Origin: Actinomadura logoneensis
GTDB taxonomy: Bacteria > Actinomycetota > Actinomycetes > Streptosporangiales > Streptosporangiaceae
NCBI RefSeq assembly: GCF_003428695.1
Contig: NZ_QURH01000338.1
Span: 27,210-91,209 of the forward strand
Length of the DNA: 64,000 nucleotides
Direction of reading: 5' to 3'
Part shown: one piece after another, positions 44,380 to 52,803 of the stretch
Layout: every line of letters begins with the position of its first letter
How positions within the stretch are numbered: the stretch's first letter is position 1
Position numbers and translations under genes: made by a program
Notes under the pieces: generated by a model
What the model saw: the letters and a program-made list of their open reading frames with translations, nothing else
Databases searched by the model: none
Told to the model about the DNA's origin: nothing

Positions 44380-45825
44380 ATGGAGCCGGATGAGGTGATC
44401 GGCGGACGGTTCCGCATCGAGGCGTCCTACTTCGCGGGCGGAATGGCCAAGACGTGGCGCGCGGAAGACCTGCGGACCGGTGCTCCCGCGCTGGTCAAGG
44501 TGATTCACGACCGGCTCGATCCGCACGGGCTCGGCTACGGTCCGTCCTCGCCGACCGAGGCCGACGAGTGGCGGCACCGGTTCCGGCGTGAGGGCGACCT
44601 CCTCCGGGACCACGGTGGCGAGGGCATCCCGGCACTGCTCGGACGTGGTGTGCACAAGGGCGTGCACTACCTGGTCATGGAGCTCGTCGAGGGCGTACCG
44701 CTCCACGGCTGGTGCAAGGGCGTCACCATCGAGGCGGGGGCCGCCATCGGAATGCAGCTCGCGGAGACGCTCGAACGCGTCCACGCGGCGGGCATCGTCC
44801 ACCGGGACGTCAAACCGCAGAACATCGTCCTGCGCGCCGAGGACGGCTCCGTCTTCCTCGTCGACTTCGGCGTCGCGTTCGACACCGACCCCGACGCCAC
44901 CCGGTACACCACCGAGGACCGGACCCCGGGGACACTCGGCTACAAGGCCCCCGAGCTGCTGGAACGAGGGGAGACGACCTTCAAGGCCGACATGTACGGG
45001 TTCGGAGGGGTGCTCTATCTCCTGCTGACGGGACGGCGGCACTTCACGGCGACCGAGCGCGGCGCCATCGAGTACGAACAGCTCACCAGGCCCGCGCCGC
45101 GCATGCGCAGCGTGCTCCCGGATCTGCCCGAGGACCTCGACGATCTCGTGGCCGGGCTGCTCGAGCGCGATCCTTCACGGCGTCCCGGCTGGCAGGAGGT
45201 CAAGGAGGTGCTGGCGCGGTACCTTCCGCAACGCGGCGCTCCCGCGCTGCCCGGACTCGTGCCCGACCCGACCCTCCGGTTCCGTGACGCTGCGGCGGCA
45301 CCCCCCGCGCCGACGGAGAACGGGCGCCGGACCGCGCGGAGGCGCGGCTGGAGTGATGCTGGGGACTGCCAAGCGTTCCTCCGCGCGGTTCCCGACATCG
45401 ACCGCATGATCCGGGCCCAGGCGTTCGACCGCGTGCCGCCGCACTTCGAGCGTCTTCTCATCGCCGCGCGCCGTCGATGGGGATTCAAACGGCCGGAGGT
45501 CGCGCTCGGGCAGCTCCGCTGGGCCGACGCACTGCGCGCTGGGGAAGAGGGGCGTTGGATCGAGGCGGGGCATCTGTACCGCGAACTGGAACGGGGGCTG
45601 CGCCGCCGTCCGGACCACGACGCCAGGGTGCTGTGGTGCGAGGCGCAGCTCGGCATCGCCGAATGCCTGCTGGTGGAGGAGGGCTCGGGCAAGCTCGCCG
45701 AGGCCGGAGGGCTGTGGCGGAGCGCGGCCGAGGAGATCTCCGCGAACGGCATCCGATCGCCCTGGGTGTGCGAACGCCTGGAACAGGTCCGTATCGACCT
45801 GGCCGAGCGGGGTTGGGACGGGTGA
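44380..45825 (+). CDS. Ser/Thr protein kinase divergent from the PIWI-RE operon
   Basis: Predicted 481-aa Hanks-type kinase, no membrane segment. It has glycine loop region YFAGGMAKTW (about residues 17-26), lysine in ALVKVI (about 40), catalytic loop HRDVKPQNIVL (about 141), DFG (about 161) and GTLGYKAPELL (about 186). The last ~150 residues are paired helices like TPRs (RWADALRAGEEGRWIEAGHL, LWCEAQLGIAECLL). ATG at 44380 follows AGGAG; a longer frame from 43969 would run antisense into the nuclease gene. It lies between the PIWI-RE operon and the degenerate methylase, and its stop is 11 bp from the convergent methylase stop. Its role in the system is inferred only from position. Confidence 0.82.
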   Translation: MEPDEVIGGRFRIEASYFAGGMAKTWRAEDLRTGAPALVKVIHDRLDPHGLGYGPSSPTEADEWRHRFRREGDLLRDHGGEGIPALLGRGVHKGVHYLVMELVEGVPLHGWCKGVTIEAGAAIGMQLAETLERVHAAGIVHRDVKPQNIVLRAEDGSVFLVDFGVAFDTDPDATRYTTEDRTPGTLGYKAPELLERGETTFKADMYGFGGVLYLLLTGRRHFTATERGAIEYEQLTRPAPRMRSVLPDLPEDLDDLVAGLLERDPSRRPGWQEVKEVLARYLPQRGAPALPGLVPDPTLRFRDAAAAPPAPTENGRRTARRRGWSDAGDCQAFLRAVPDIDRMIRAQAFDRVPPHFERLLIAARRRWGFKRPEVALGQLRWADALRAGEEGRWIEAGHLYRELERGLRRRPDHDARVLWCEAQLGIAECLLVEEGSGKLAEAGGLWRSAAEEISANGIRSPWVCERLEQVRIDLAERGWDG

Positions 45826-45836
45826 TGGCGGAGCGG

Positions 45837-47822
45837 TCAGCGCACGTCGAGGCGTCCCTCCGCCGCCAGCGCTCCTACCGTCGCTTCGAGCGCGGCTCCG
45901 GTCCGGCGCAGGTGGTCTAGCGTCGTGTTCAGGTCGGCGAGCTGCCGGAACACCGCGCCCAGCCGTCGTTGTTCCGCGACCGGGAGCCGGGGCACCGACA
46001 TCCGGCGTGGATCCACGCGTGAGCTGGTCGAGGCATGGCCTCCGGCACGCCGGGCGTTGCCGGGAGCGCGTAGGCAACCGGCCAGGAACCAGGGGTCGAT
46101 CCGGTCCGGATCGACGCGGAGCACGAGCAGCGGTGCGGACAGGGCCGCGGGTTCGTCGGTGTGCACGCGGGCGTCGAACGCGCGGGTCGTGCCGACGACG
46201 ATCACGTCACCGCGCCGCGCGAGGAGCAGATCGTCCTTCTCATCCTCCGCCGGAACGATCCACTGCGGCGCGTTCTCTCCGGCGGCGATCCCTTCAGGGG
46301 TGAGCACCGGCACCGCGTCCGCCGGGGCCGGACCCACGCCGACACGGTCTGAGGAAACCGTTCCGCTCGCCTGCACACGCAGGGCCGCGACGCGTTCCAG
46401 CTCCCCGATCGTCACCTTCGCGATCGGGGCCGCATCGGCGTCCGCGGCGAGTCCCGACAGCGTGCGCCGCAGCTCGTCGGCATGCCGCAGGCGGTCGGTG
46501 AGCTCCGACCAGTTCGCGCGCAGCCCGGCGGCGTACTCCTCGGCGTCCAACGGCAGGTGCCGTGCGGGAGAAAGATCGACCTCCTCGTCCAGCAGCTCGA
46601 TCACCGGTACGCGCCGGGTGCGCTCCGCTGTTTCCGCATCGTCCCAGGCGTGCCGGACCCGGAGGGCGACGGCGGCCCAGTCCACGCCCGGGCGGCCGGT
46701 GGACGGCCGGACCCGGCAGTCCGAGGCGTCCACCATGAGGACGTCCGCGTCGCCGCGGCGGTCGGGAGTGCCCAGCACCCACAGGTGGGGTGCGATGGCG
46801 TAGGGCGGAGCCGAGCCGACGGGCAGGGCCACGACCGCCCGCAGCGCTCCCGAGCGCAGCAGACCCGCGCGGATGCGGCGTCCCGCCCGCCGTGCGGCCA
46901 CGGACGGGGGCAGCGCGAGCACCGCGATCCCGGCGTCCGCGAGCACGGACGCCGCGTGCTGAACCCAGGCCAGTTCGGACTCGGTTCGCGGCGGCAGCCC
47001 CCACACCCAGCGGGGATCGGCGCTGAGTTCGTCGTATCCCCAGTCGCGCTGGTTCGTCGGGACATTGCACACGAGCACGTCGGCCCGCACGCCTCCGAAC
47101 GCGTCGCGGCGTAGCGTGTCGCTCGCCTCGATCCGGGCCTCGGCGCCGGTCCGCACACCGACGCGTGCCGCGGCGAGGGCGGCCAGGGCGGGGTCGAGTT
47201 CCTGGCCGAACAGGGTCGGAGGCCGCCCGCCCGCCCAGCGCCGGGCCGCCGCGAGCAGCAGCGAACCGGTGCCGCACGCCGGATCAAGGACGGTTTCGAC
47301 CTTCTCGGCACCGCCGAGCTCCGCGATCTCGCACATGAGGTCGGCGAGCATCGGGGGAGTGGCGGACACCTGCCGGACGTGCGTCCCGAGCCAGCGGTCA
47401 AACAGGTACTCGAACGTCGCTTCGGAGCCTTCGCGCCTGGTCAGAGCCCGCGCGTCCCTCAGCAGCGCGAGCTCCGCCTCGTTCAGCTCGCCGTGCGGGT
47501 CGGGACCGAGCAGCCGCCCCGAGAGCTCGTTGCCGAGGGCCGCCAGGATCCGAGCCATCACGTCGCGCTCGCCGAGAGCCTCGAACCTCGGCCACAACCG
47601 TTGCGCCGCGCCGGTACCCCCGGGAAGCCGGCCGTGCTCCCGAAGCCAAGCCTCCACCTCGTCCAGAGAGAACTGCGGGCTGGTGTCGCTGCCACCCGTC
47701 GGAGCCGGGAAGTCCGGGTGCCGCCGCCTCCAGTTGCTGACGGCGGCCCTGCCCACTCCGGCGATGCGAGCGATCTCGGCCAGCGTCACGGTCACGGTGG
47801 CATCGCCGCCGACGTTCGGCAT
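45837..47822 (-). CDS. HTH-HsdM-HsdS-like fusion with degenerate catalytic motif
   Basis: Predicted 661-aa paralogue of the protein at 301-2274: same N-terminal HTH (AEIARIAGVGRAAVSNWRRR), same SAM motif I (DPACGTGSLLLAA, about residue 177) and similar HsdS-like C-terminus (DPWFLAGCLRAPG...SSRVDPRRMSVPRLP). The catalytic N/D/S-PP-Y/F motif is replaced: the segment reads CNVPTNQRDWGYDEL where the paralogue has TAPPFNDRNWGYDEL. SAM binding may persist but adenine methylation is doubtful. ATG at 47822 follows GGGGAGGA; an earlier start at 47867 is less likely. It may act as a DNA-binding regulator or as partner of the paralogue. Confidence 0.82.
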   Translation of the reverse strand: MPNVGGDATVTVTLAEIARIAGVGRAAVSNWRRRHPDFPAPTGGSDTSPQFSLDEVEAWLREHGRLPGGTGAAQRLWPRFEALGERDVMARILAALGNELSGRLLGPDPHGELNEAELALLRDARALTRREGSEATFEYLFDRWLGTHVRQVSATPPMLADLMCEIAELGGAEKVETVLDPACGTGSLLLAAARRWAGGRPPTLFGQELDPALAALAAARVGVRTGAEARIEASDTLRRDAFGGVRADVLVCNVPTNQRDWGYDELSADPRWVWGLPPRTESELAWVQHAASVLADAGIAVLALPPSVAARRAGRRIRAGLLRSGALRAVVALPVGSAPPYAIAPHLWVLGTPDRRGDADVLMVDASDCRVRPSTGRPGVDWAAVALRVRHAWDDAETAERTRRVPVIELLDEEVDLSPARHLPLDAEEYAAGLRANWSELTDRLRHADELRRTLSGLAADADAAPIAKVTIGELERVAALRVQASGTVSSDRVGVGPAPADAVPVLTPEGIAAGENAPQWIVPAEDEKDDLLLARRGDVIVVGTTRAFDARVHTDEPAALSAPLLVLRVDPDRIDPWFLAGCLRAPGNARRAGGHASTSSRVDPRRMSVPRLPVAEQRRLGAVFRQLADLNTTLDHLRRTGAALEATVGALAAEGRLDVR

Positions 47823-47894
47823 TCGTCCTCCCCTGGCGGCTCCGGTCACGCCGCCTACAGCGTGCATGCCGGAAGTGGGTCGAGCAACTGTTGA

Positions 47895-47908
47895 CTGAGT
47901 TTACTCAG
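47895..47908. promoter_or_regulatory. Palindrome upstream of the minus-strand methylase-like gene
   Basis: CTGAGT-TT-ACTCAG is a perfect 6-bp inverted repeat with a 2-bp spacer, 73 bp upstream of the ATG at 47822. It sits in an AT-richer patch suited to a promoter. The encoded HTH protein is a possible autoregulator. The rest of 47823-48045 shows no gene or repeat. Confidence 0.4.
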
Positions 47909-48045
47909 AGCGGGTGGAGAGGCTGCCAGGGGGTGGACCGGCGGCACCGCGCCAGGCTACGGCCCCGGTGGGGGCGGCCAGGGGGGTTGGCGCGCGCGCC
48001 GAAACGGCTCGCTGAGGCGCTCTCAGATCAGGTGGAGGGCGGCGG

Positions 48046-48300
48046 TCAGGCGGGGATGGGGCCGCCGTCGGATTCGTCTTTGGGGTTGGGGTTCTGTTCC
48101 AGGTACTCGTCGTCCGGCCAGAGGTCGTCGGCGAGCCAGGCGAGGTACTCCTCGTCGCCCGGGTCGAGCTCGGCGGTCATGGACTCGGGGTAGGCGGGCG
48201 GCGGCTCGGGGGTGCGCGGCGGCATGGCGCGGAGGAGGCGCGGCAGGCACAGGGTGGCGAAAAGGCCGGCGAGCGTGGCAAGGACCAGAGCTGCGATCAA
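48046..48300 (-). CDS. Small membrane-anchored protein, paralogue of the 52300 gene
   Basis: Predicted 84-aa protein: one N-terminal membrane helix (IAALVLATLAGLFATLCL), a proline-rich linker, then PESMTAELDPGDEEYLAWLA and an acidic tail. The protein at 52300-52803 has the same layout (PESLTAELEP, EYLAWLAD), so this is a family. TTG at 48300 is preferred because the paralogue starts at the same place and GGAAGGA lies upstream; an ATG at 48378 would add 26 residues. It lacks the zinc-ribbon half of its paralogue. Function unknown. Confidence 0.6.
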   Translation of the reverse strand: MIAALVLATLAGLFATLCLPRLLRAMPPRTPEPPPAYPESMTAELDPGDEEYLAWLADDLWPDDEYLEQNPNPKDESDGGPIPA

Positions 48301-48427
48301 CCCCTGCCGTCCTTCCGTGCGTAAGGAGCAAAACACTTGAACGCTACTAGAGGCACCTATCGGACGTCGGGACGACATGCCGCGCGTGGAGAGTGATCTT
48401 GCGAAGTTTCACCGGGGTTGGAACATG

Positions 48428-48459
48428 CCGCGGCCCCCGACCGGAATCGGGGGCCGCGG
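48428..48459 (-). terminator. Hairpin terminator of the ABC-2-like gene
   Basis: CCGCGGCCCCCGA (48428-48440) and TCGGGGGCCGCGG (48447-48459) are perfect 13-bp arms with a 6-nt loop, 6 bp past the stop of the minus-strand membrane-protein gene. No U-tract follows. Confidence 0.75.
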
Positions 48460-48465
48460 GAGGCG

Positions 48466-49500
48466 TCAGGCCGGTAGGGCCTCTTCCAGTTCCTGTTCGA
48501 GGTCGTCGCGCGTCGGGATCGGCCTCGGGGTGGTGCGGGTGCGGGCCTCGTACAGGGCCGCGAGGCCGATGAGGACGACGCCCGCCAGGAGCCACAGCGC
48601 CAAGGTGAGCAGGTGGCCGCCCAGCGCGTGGTCGCCGAAGTAGACGACGCTGCGGACGCCCTCGACGAAGCCCGCGCCCGTCCAGAAGGAGTGCAGGGAG
48701 GCGAAGAAGCCGTTCTGCAGTTCGGGACGGAAGACGCCGCCGGCGGTGGTGAAGTTCAGCATCACGAACAGGACCATCATCGCCAGCATCGTGAAGCGCT
48801 TGAGGAAGGTGTGCAGGCCGACGCCGATCAGCAGGATGCCGGTCGTGTACAGGACGGCCATCCCGAACAGCGCGGGCAGGTCGTGGTCGACGAGATGGAA
48901 GACGGGCCCCGCGAGCAGGGTGCCGATGGCGCTGACGACCACGCCCGTCCCGACGGCGATCAGGGCGCGCAGGCGCATGCGGAGGGGCGCGCCCGCGCCG
49001 CCGATCGCGGCGACCGAGGTGTAGGAGCCGATGCTCAGCGCGACGAGCAGGAAGAACAGGCCCTGCGCGGTGGGGTCGCCCTTGGCCGGAGGGGCGACGT
49101 CGGTGACCTTGAGCGGGGCGTGCTGCGCGGACGCGACGTCCGTGAACACCTTCTGGACGACGGTCGCGGTGGTGTCGGAGCCCGCCGAGGCCACCAGGAG
49201 CTCGGGGGAGCCGGGGACGTACGCGCCGAAGATCTTCTGGTCCTTGAGCTGGGCGACCGCGGTGTCGCGGGCCGGGACGGTCCGGACGTCGAGGGCGTCG
49301 CCTGCCCTGTCCTTCAGGGACTGCGCGAGGACCTGCGTCTGGGGGCCGCTTCCGACGACCGCGACGCGGAGCTCGTGCGGCTCCGGCTGGTGGAACGCGC
49401 CCAGGTAGGCGAGGCCCATGCCGACGCACATGATCAGCGGGACCAGCAGGTGGCCGAAGAGGTGGCGCAGCGTGGCGCGCGTGTCGACCGAGCTCGTCAT
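48466..49500 (-). CDS. ABC-2/YhgE-like membrane permease
   Basis: Predicted 344-aa integral membrane protein. One N-terminal helix (LLVPLIMCVGMGLAYLGAF) is followed by an extracytoplasmic domain of about 130 residues (HELRVAVVGSGPQTQVLAQS...) and then five or six C-terminal helices. This is the layout of ABC-2/YhgE/Pip-type exporters, but no ATP-binding subunit is nearby. ATG at 49500 is preceded by GGGAGG. It is divergent from a marR gene across two repeated operator-like sites, so it is probably the MarR target, for example for efflux of a toxic compound. Confidence 0.75.
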   Translation of the reverse strand: MTSSVDTRATLRHLFGHLLVPLIMCVGMGLAYLGAFHQPEPHELRVAVVGSGPQTQVLAQSLKDRAGDALDVRTVPARDTAVAQLKDQKIFGAYVPGSPELLVASAGSDTTATVVQKVFTDVASAQHAPLKVTDVAPPAKGDPTAQGLFFLLVALSIGSYTSVAAIGGAGAPLRMRLRALIAVGTGVVVSAIGTLLAGPVFHLVDHDLPALFGMAVLYTTGILLIGVGLHTFLKRFTMLAMMVLFVMLNFTTAGGVFRPELQNGFFASLHSFWTGAGFVEGVRSVVYFGDHALGGHLLTLALWLLAGVVLIGLAALYEARTRTTPRPIPTRDDLEQELEEALPA

Positions 49501-49519
49501 GGTCCTCCCGTTCGAGTGA

Positions 49520-49558
49520 GTTGCAAAGTACAACTTCCGATAAGTTGTACTCTACAAC
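49520..49558. promoter_or_regulatory. Tandem MarR operator sites
   Basis: Two copies of GTTGYA-N3-TACAAC occur at 49520-49534 and 49544-49558, 24 bp apart. Together they create a perfect 10-bp inverted repeat, AGTACAACTT / AAGTTGTACT, at 49527-49551 around a 5-bp spacer. They fill the divergent spacer between the permease and marR, overlapping both probable promoters. MarR-family dimers bind such palindromes; binding by the adjacent regulator is inferred. Confidence 0.75.
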
Positions 49559-49559
49559 C

Positions 49560-50009
49560 ATGAATGGGGTGACGGAACGTGACGGTGGACACGCCCGGGA
49601 CGAGGCGCTGGAAACGATCCGCTGGGAGCTGACGGCGCTGGCCCGGCGCGCGCGGGCGGTCGCCGGGCGCTCGCACCCGGAGCTGAGCCTCGTCGCCTAC
49701 AGCCTGCTCAGCCATCTGTCCGAGACCGGAGGGTGCCGCGCGGTCGATCTCGCCGACTACTTCCTGCTCGACAAGTCCACGGTCAGCCGCCAGGTCGCCG
49801 CGCTCGAACGGCTCGGCCTGGTCGAGCGGCACGCCGATCCGGCGCGTGGGCGCGGTCAGCGGCTCGTGCCGACCGAGGCGGGGAGCGCGCTGCTGGAGGA
49901 CGCCGTCCGCCGTCGGCACGCGGCGATCATCGAGCGGCTCCAGGACTGGTCGGACGACGATCTGGCCCGGTTCGCCGAATACCTGGTCCGTTACAACGCG
50001 GCCGAATGA
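49560..50009 (+). CDS. MarR-family transcriptional regulator
   Basis: Predicted 149-aa winged-helix repressor. The HTH core is CRAVDLADYFLLDKSTVSRQ (about residues 60-80), then the wing AALERLGLVERHADPARGRG and QRLVPTEAG. ATG at 49560 is used; an in-frame start at 49521 lies inside the operator repeats. It is divergent from an ABC-2-like permease and followed after 22 bp by a molybdopterin oxidoreductase, which may share its transcript. Confidence 0.85.
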   Translation: MNGVTERDGGHARDEALETIRWELTALARRARAVAGRSHPELSLVAYSLLSHLSETGGCRAVDLADYFLLDKSTVSRQVAALERLGLVERHADPARGRGQRLVPTEAGSALLEDAVRRRHAAIIERLQDWSDDDLARFAEYLVRYNAAE

Positions 50010-50031
50010 CCCATGGAGCAGAATCGGTCCC

Positions 50032-52275
50032 ATGGCAGAAGCAGTCACTTACTGTCGTATCTGCGAACCGCTCTGCGGCCTGACGGCGACCGTCGAGGAC
50101 GGCGCCGTGACCGCTATCCGCGCCGACCGGGCCCATCCGCTCTCGCGCGGCTTCGCCTGCCCGAAGGGCGTCGCGATGACCGAGGTCCAGAACGATCCGG
50201 ACCGGGTCGTCCACCCCCTGCGGCGCACTCCGGACGGTGAGTTCGAGCGCGTGACCTGGGACGAGGCGCTGGGCGACATCGCGCGGCGGCTGACCGCCCT
50301 GCGGCGCGGGCACGGCGGCGACTCGATCGGCTGGTACTTCGGGAACCCGGCCACCTTCTCCTACACGCATCCGCTGTGGCTGAACGGTTTCATGCGCGCG
50401 CTCGGCTCCCCGCACCTGTATTCGGCGGGCTCGCAGGACACCAACAGCCGGTTCGTCGCGAGTGCCCTGCTCTATGGCGCGCCGCACCTCGTCCCGCTGC
50501 CGGATATCGACCGGACCGATTTCCTGCTGATGCTGGGCGCGAACCCTCTCGTGTCGCACGGCAGCCTGGTGAGCGTTCCGCGCATCCGGGAAAGCCTGAA
50601 GGGGATCGTCAAGCGGGGCGGACGCGTCGTCGTCGGAGATCCGCGCCGCACCGAGACCGCGCGGGCCTTCGAGCACCTGCCGATCACGCCGGACGGCGAC
50701 GCCTGGCTCCTGCTGTCCCTGCTCCACGTCCTCTTCGAGGACGGTCTGGCCGACCTCGACACGTGCGTCCGGCAGGCACGGGGCCTCGCGACTCTGCGGG
50801 GTCTCGTCCGCGACTTCTCACCCGAACGGACGGCGCCGAACAGCGGCGTCGCCCCCGAGACCGTGCGGCGACTGGCCCACGACCTCGCGACCGCGCCGCG
50901 TGCCGTCGTTTACGGACGGACCGGAACCTGCCTCGGCGTGCACGCCACGCTCGTCGCCTTCCTCATCGACGCCGTCAACGCCGTCACCGGCAACCTGGAC
51001 CGTCCGGGCGGCGCGGTCTTCGGCGAGTCGCCGCTTCCCGTGGACGAGATCGTCAGGCTGTCCGGCCTCGGCACGTACGGGCGCACGCACTCGCGCGTCG
51101 GCGGCTTCCCGGACGTCCTCGGCACCTTCCCGGCGGGCGTCATGGCCGAGGAGATCACCACGCCCGGCCCCGGACGGATGCGCGCGCTGATCGTCTCGGC
51201 GGGCAACCCGGTGCTGTCGGTGCCCGGCGCGACCGCCCTCGACGCCGCGCTGGACGAGCTCGACCTGCTGGTCTGCATCGACCTCTACGTCAGCGAGACC
51301 GGCCGCAAGGCGGACTACGTGCTGCCCGCGACGACCTTCCTCGAACGCGAGGACTTCCCGCTGCCCTTCCTCCAGAATCACCTCACCCCCTTCGTCACCT
51401 GGACCGAGGCCGTCGTCCCGCCGCGCGGCGAGGCCCGCCAGGAGTGGGAGGTGATCGACGAGCTCGCCCGGCGGATGGGGCTCGGGATCGGCGCGCTCGG
51501 GCCGCAGCGGCTCGCGCACCGGCTCGGCCTGCGGCCGTCCCCGCGCCTGATGGTGGACGCGCTGCTGCGTTCCGGGCCGCGCGGTGACCTGTTCGGCCTG
51601 CGGCCGGGCGGGCTGAGCCTCCGGAAACTCCGCGAACACCCGCACGGGATCGTCCTCGCCGACCATCAGCCGACCGGACGGCTTCGCCGCCGCATCACCC
51701 ACCGCGACCGGCGCGTCAATCTCGCCCCGGACGAGATCGCCGCCGAGATCGCACGCCTGCGGGCGACCCCGCCCCCGCCCGCGGACCTGCCGCTCCGCCT
51801 GATCGGCCTCCGCGAACCACGCTCACACAACTCCTGGATGCACAACACGCCGTCCCTCATGCGCGCCCGTACGCACACCGCGCGCCTGCATCCGCGGGAC
51901 GCCGAGCGCCACGGCCTGGCGGACGGCGCGCTCTGCGAGATCACGTCCGCGCATGGGACGATCCGGCTCCCCGTCGCGATTACGGACGAGGTCACGCTCG
52001 GTGTCGTGGCCGTCCCGCACGGCTGGGGCCACGAGGGCGGCGGGTGGCGTCTCGCGACCGCGAACGGCGGGGCGAACGTCAATGTCCTCGCCTCACCCGA
52101 CCCGGATGACCTGGAGAAACTGGCCGGTATGGCGCGGCTGAACGGCATTCCGGTGAAGGTGGGGGCCGTGGTGCGGGAATCGAACACGGAGGACGGCGGG
52201 GCACCAACCGAGCCCCAGGTTTCGGACACTGGGAATTCGCGTCAACCAGAGTCCGAAACCGACCTTCTTGGTTAA
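50032..52275 (+). CDS. Molybdopterin-dependent oxidoreductase with N-terminal Fe-S site
   Basis: Predicted 747-aa molybdopterin enzyme of the formate dehydrogenase/nitrate reductase superfamily. The N-terminal [4Fe-4S] ligands are visible as YCRICEPLCGLT and FACPKG (about residues 8-45). MGD-binding features follow (GWYFGNPATFSY, LLMLGANPLVSHG, VVVGDPRRTETA, ISAGNPVLSVPG-like VSAGNPVLSVPG), and the C-terminal dinucleotide-binding domain is RSHNSWMHNTPSLM. The usual Cys/Sec molybdenum ligand position (SQDTNSRFVAS) shows no cysteine. No twin-arginine signal is seen, so it is cytoplasmic. ATG at 50032 follows GGAG/ATCGGT weakly. No electron-transfer subunit is adjacent, so the substrate is unknown. 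Confidence 0.82.
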   Translation: MAEAVTYCRICEPLCGLTATVEDGAVTAIRADRAHPLSRGFACPKGVAMTEVQNDPDRVVHPLRRTPDGEFERVTWDEALGDIARRLTALRRGHGGDSIGWYFGNPATFSYTHPLWLNGFMRALGSPHLYSAGSQDTNSRFVASALLYGAPHLVPLPDIDRTDFLLMLGANPLVSHGSLVSVPRIRESLKGIVKRGGRVVVGDPRRTETARAFEHLPITPDGDAWLLLSLLHVLFEDGLADLDTCVRQARGLATLRGLVRDFSPERTAPNSGVAPETVRRLAHDLATAPRAVVYGRTGTCLGVHATLVAFLIDAVNAVTGNLDRPGGAVFGESPLPVDEIVRLSGLGTYGRTHSRVGGFPDVLGTFPAGVMAEEITTPGPGRMRALIVSAGNPVLSVPGATALDAALDELDLLVCIDLYVSETGRKADYVLPATTFLEREDFPLPFLQNHLTPFVTWTEAVVPPRGEARQEWEVIDELARRMGLGIGALGPQRLAHRLGLRPSPRLMVDALLRSGPRGDLFGLRPGGLSLRKLREHPHGIVLADHQPTGRLRRRITHRDRRVNLAPDEIAAEIARLRATPPPPADLPLRLIGLREPRSHNSWMHNTPSLMRARTHTARLHPRDAERHGLADGALCEITSAHGTIRLPVAITDEVTLGVVAVPHGWGHEGGGWRLATANGGANVNVLASPDPDDLEKLAGMARLNGIPVKVGAVVRESNTEDGGAPTEPQVSDTGNSRQPESETDLLG

Positions 52276-52299
52276 CTCTTTACCTTTGTCTATTGATCG

Positions 52300-52803
52300 T
52301 CAGCAAAGCGGATCGGAGTCGTTCTCGACGTCCAGACCGACCACCGAGGCGCATCCGGTGCAGATCCACTCGGCCACCACCGCCTCGGGGTCGGCGCCGA
52401 GACCGAGCGCGTGGTACGGCTCGGCGACCGGGCGGCGGCGCATGCCGTGGCCGCAGGTCGAGTGCAGCAGGCGCCCGCAGCGGGGGCAGGGCCACACGTC
52501 CTCCCGGCGCAGCAGGCAGCTCGGGCAGTGCGGGACCTCGCTGAGGTCGAGCATTCCGAGCTCGTGCCGCCACTGCTGCTCCAGCTCCAGGTAGTCGTCG
52601 GCGGGCCAGTGGTGGTCGGCGAGCCAGGCCAGGTACTCCTCCGCGGCCGGCTCCAGCTCGGCGGTCAGCGACTCCGGATGCCCGTCGAGCGCGGCCCCGT
52701 CCACCGCGCCCGCCGCGGCCTCCGGTTTCGGGCGGGGCGTGGCGGACCGCAGCGCGGCCAGCAGCGCGAGCAGGCCGGCGATCACGATCACGGCCAAGAC
52801 CAT
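52300..52803 (-). CDS. Membrane-anchored protein with C-terminal zinc ribbons
   Basis: Predicted 167-aa protein. One N-terminal membrane helix (VLAVIVIAGLLALLAAL) is followed by the shared segment PESLTAELEPAAEEYLAWLA (compare 48046-48300). A C-terminal cysteine-rich part follows: CPSCLLRREDVWPCPRCGRL, STCGHG and CTGCAS, probably two zinc ribbons. AGGA lies 8 nt before the ATG. The stop is 24 bp from the convergent oxidoreductase stop. Function unknown; membrane-tethered protein or nucleic-acid binding is possible. Confidence 0.68.
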   Translation of the reverse strand: MVLAVIVIAGLLALLAALRSATPRPKPEAAAGAVDGAALDGHPESLTAELEPAAEEYLAWLADHHWPADDYLELEQQWRHELGMLDLSEVPHCPSCLLRREDVWPCPRCGRLLHSTCGHGMRRRPVAEPYHALGLGADPEAVVAEWICTGCASVVGLDVENDSDPLC

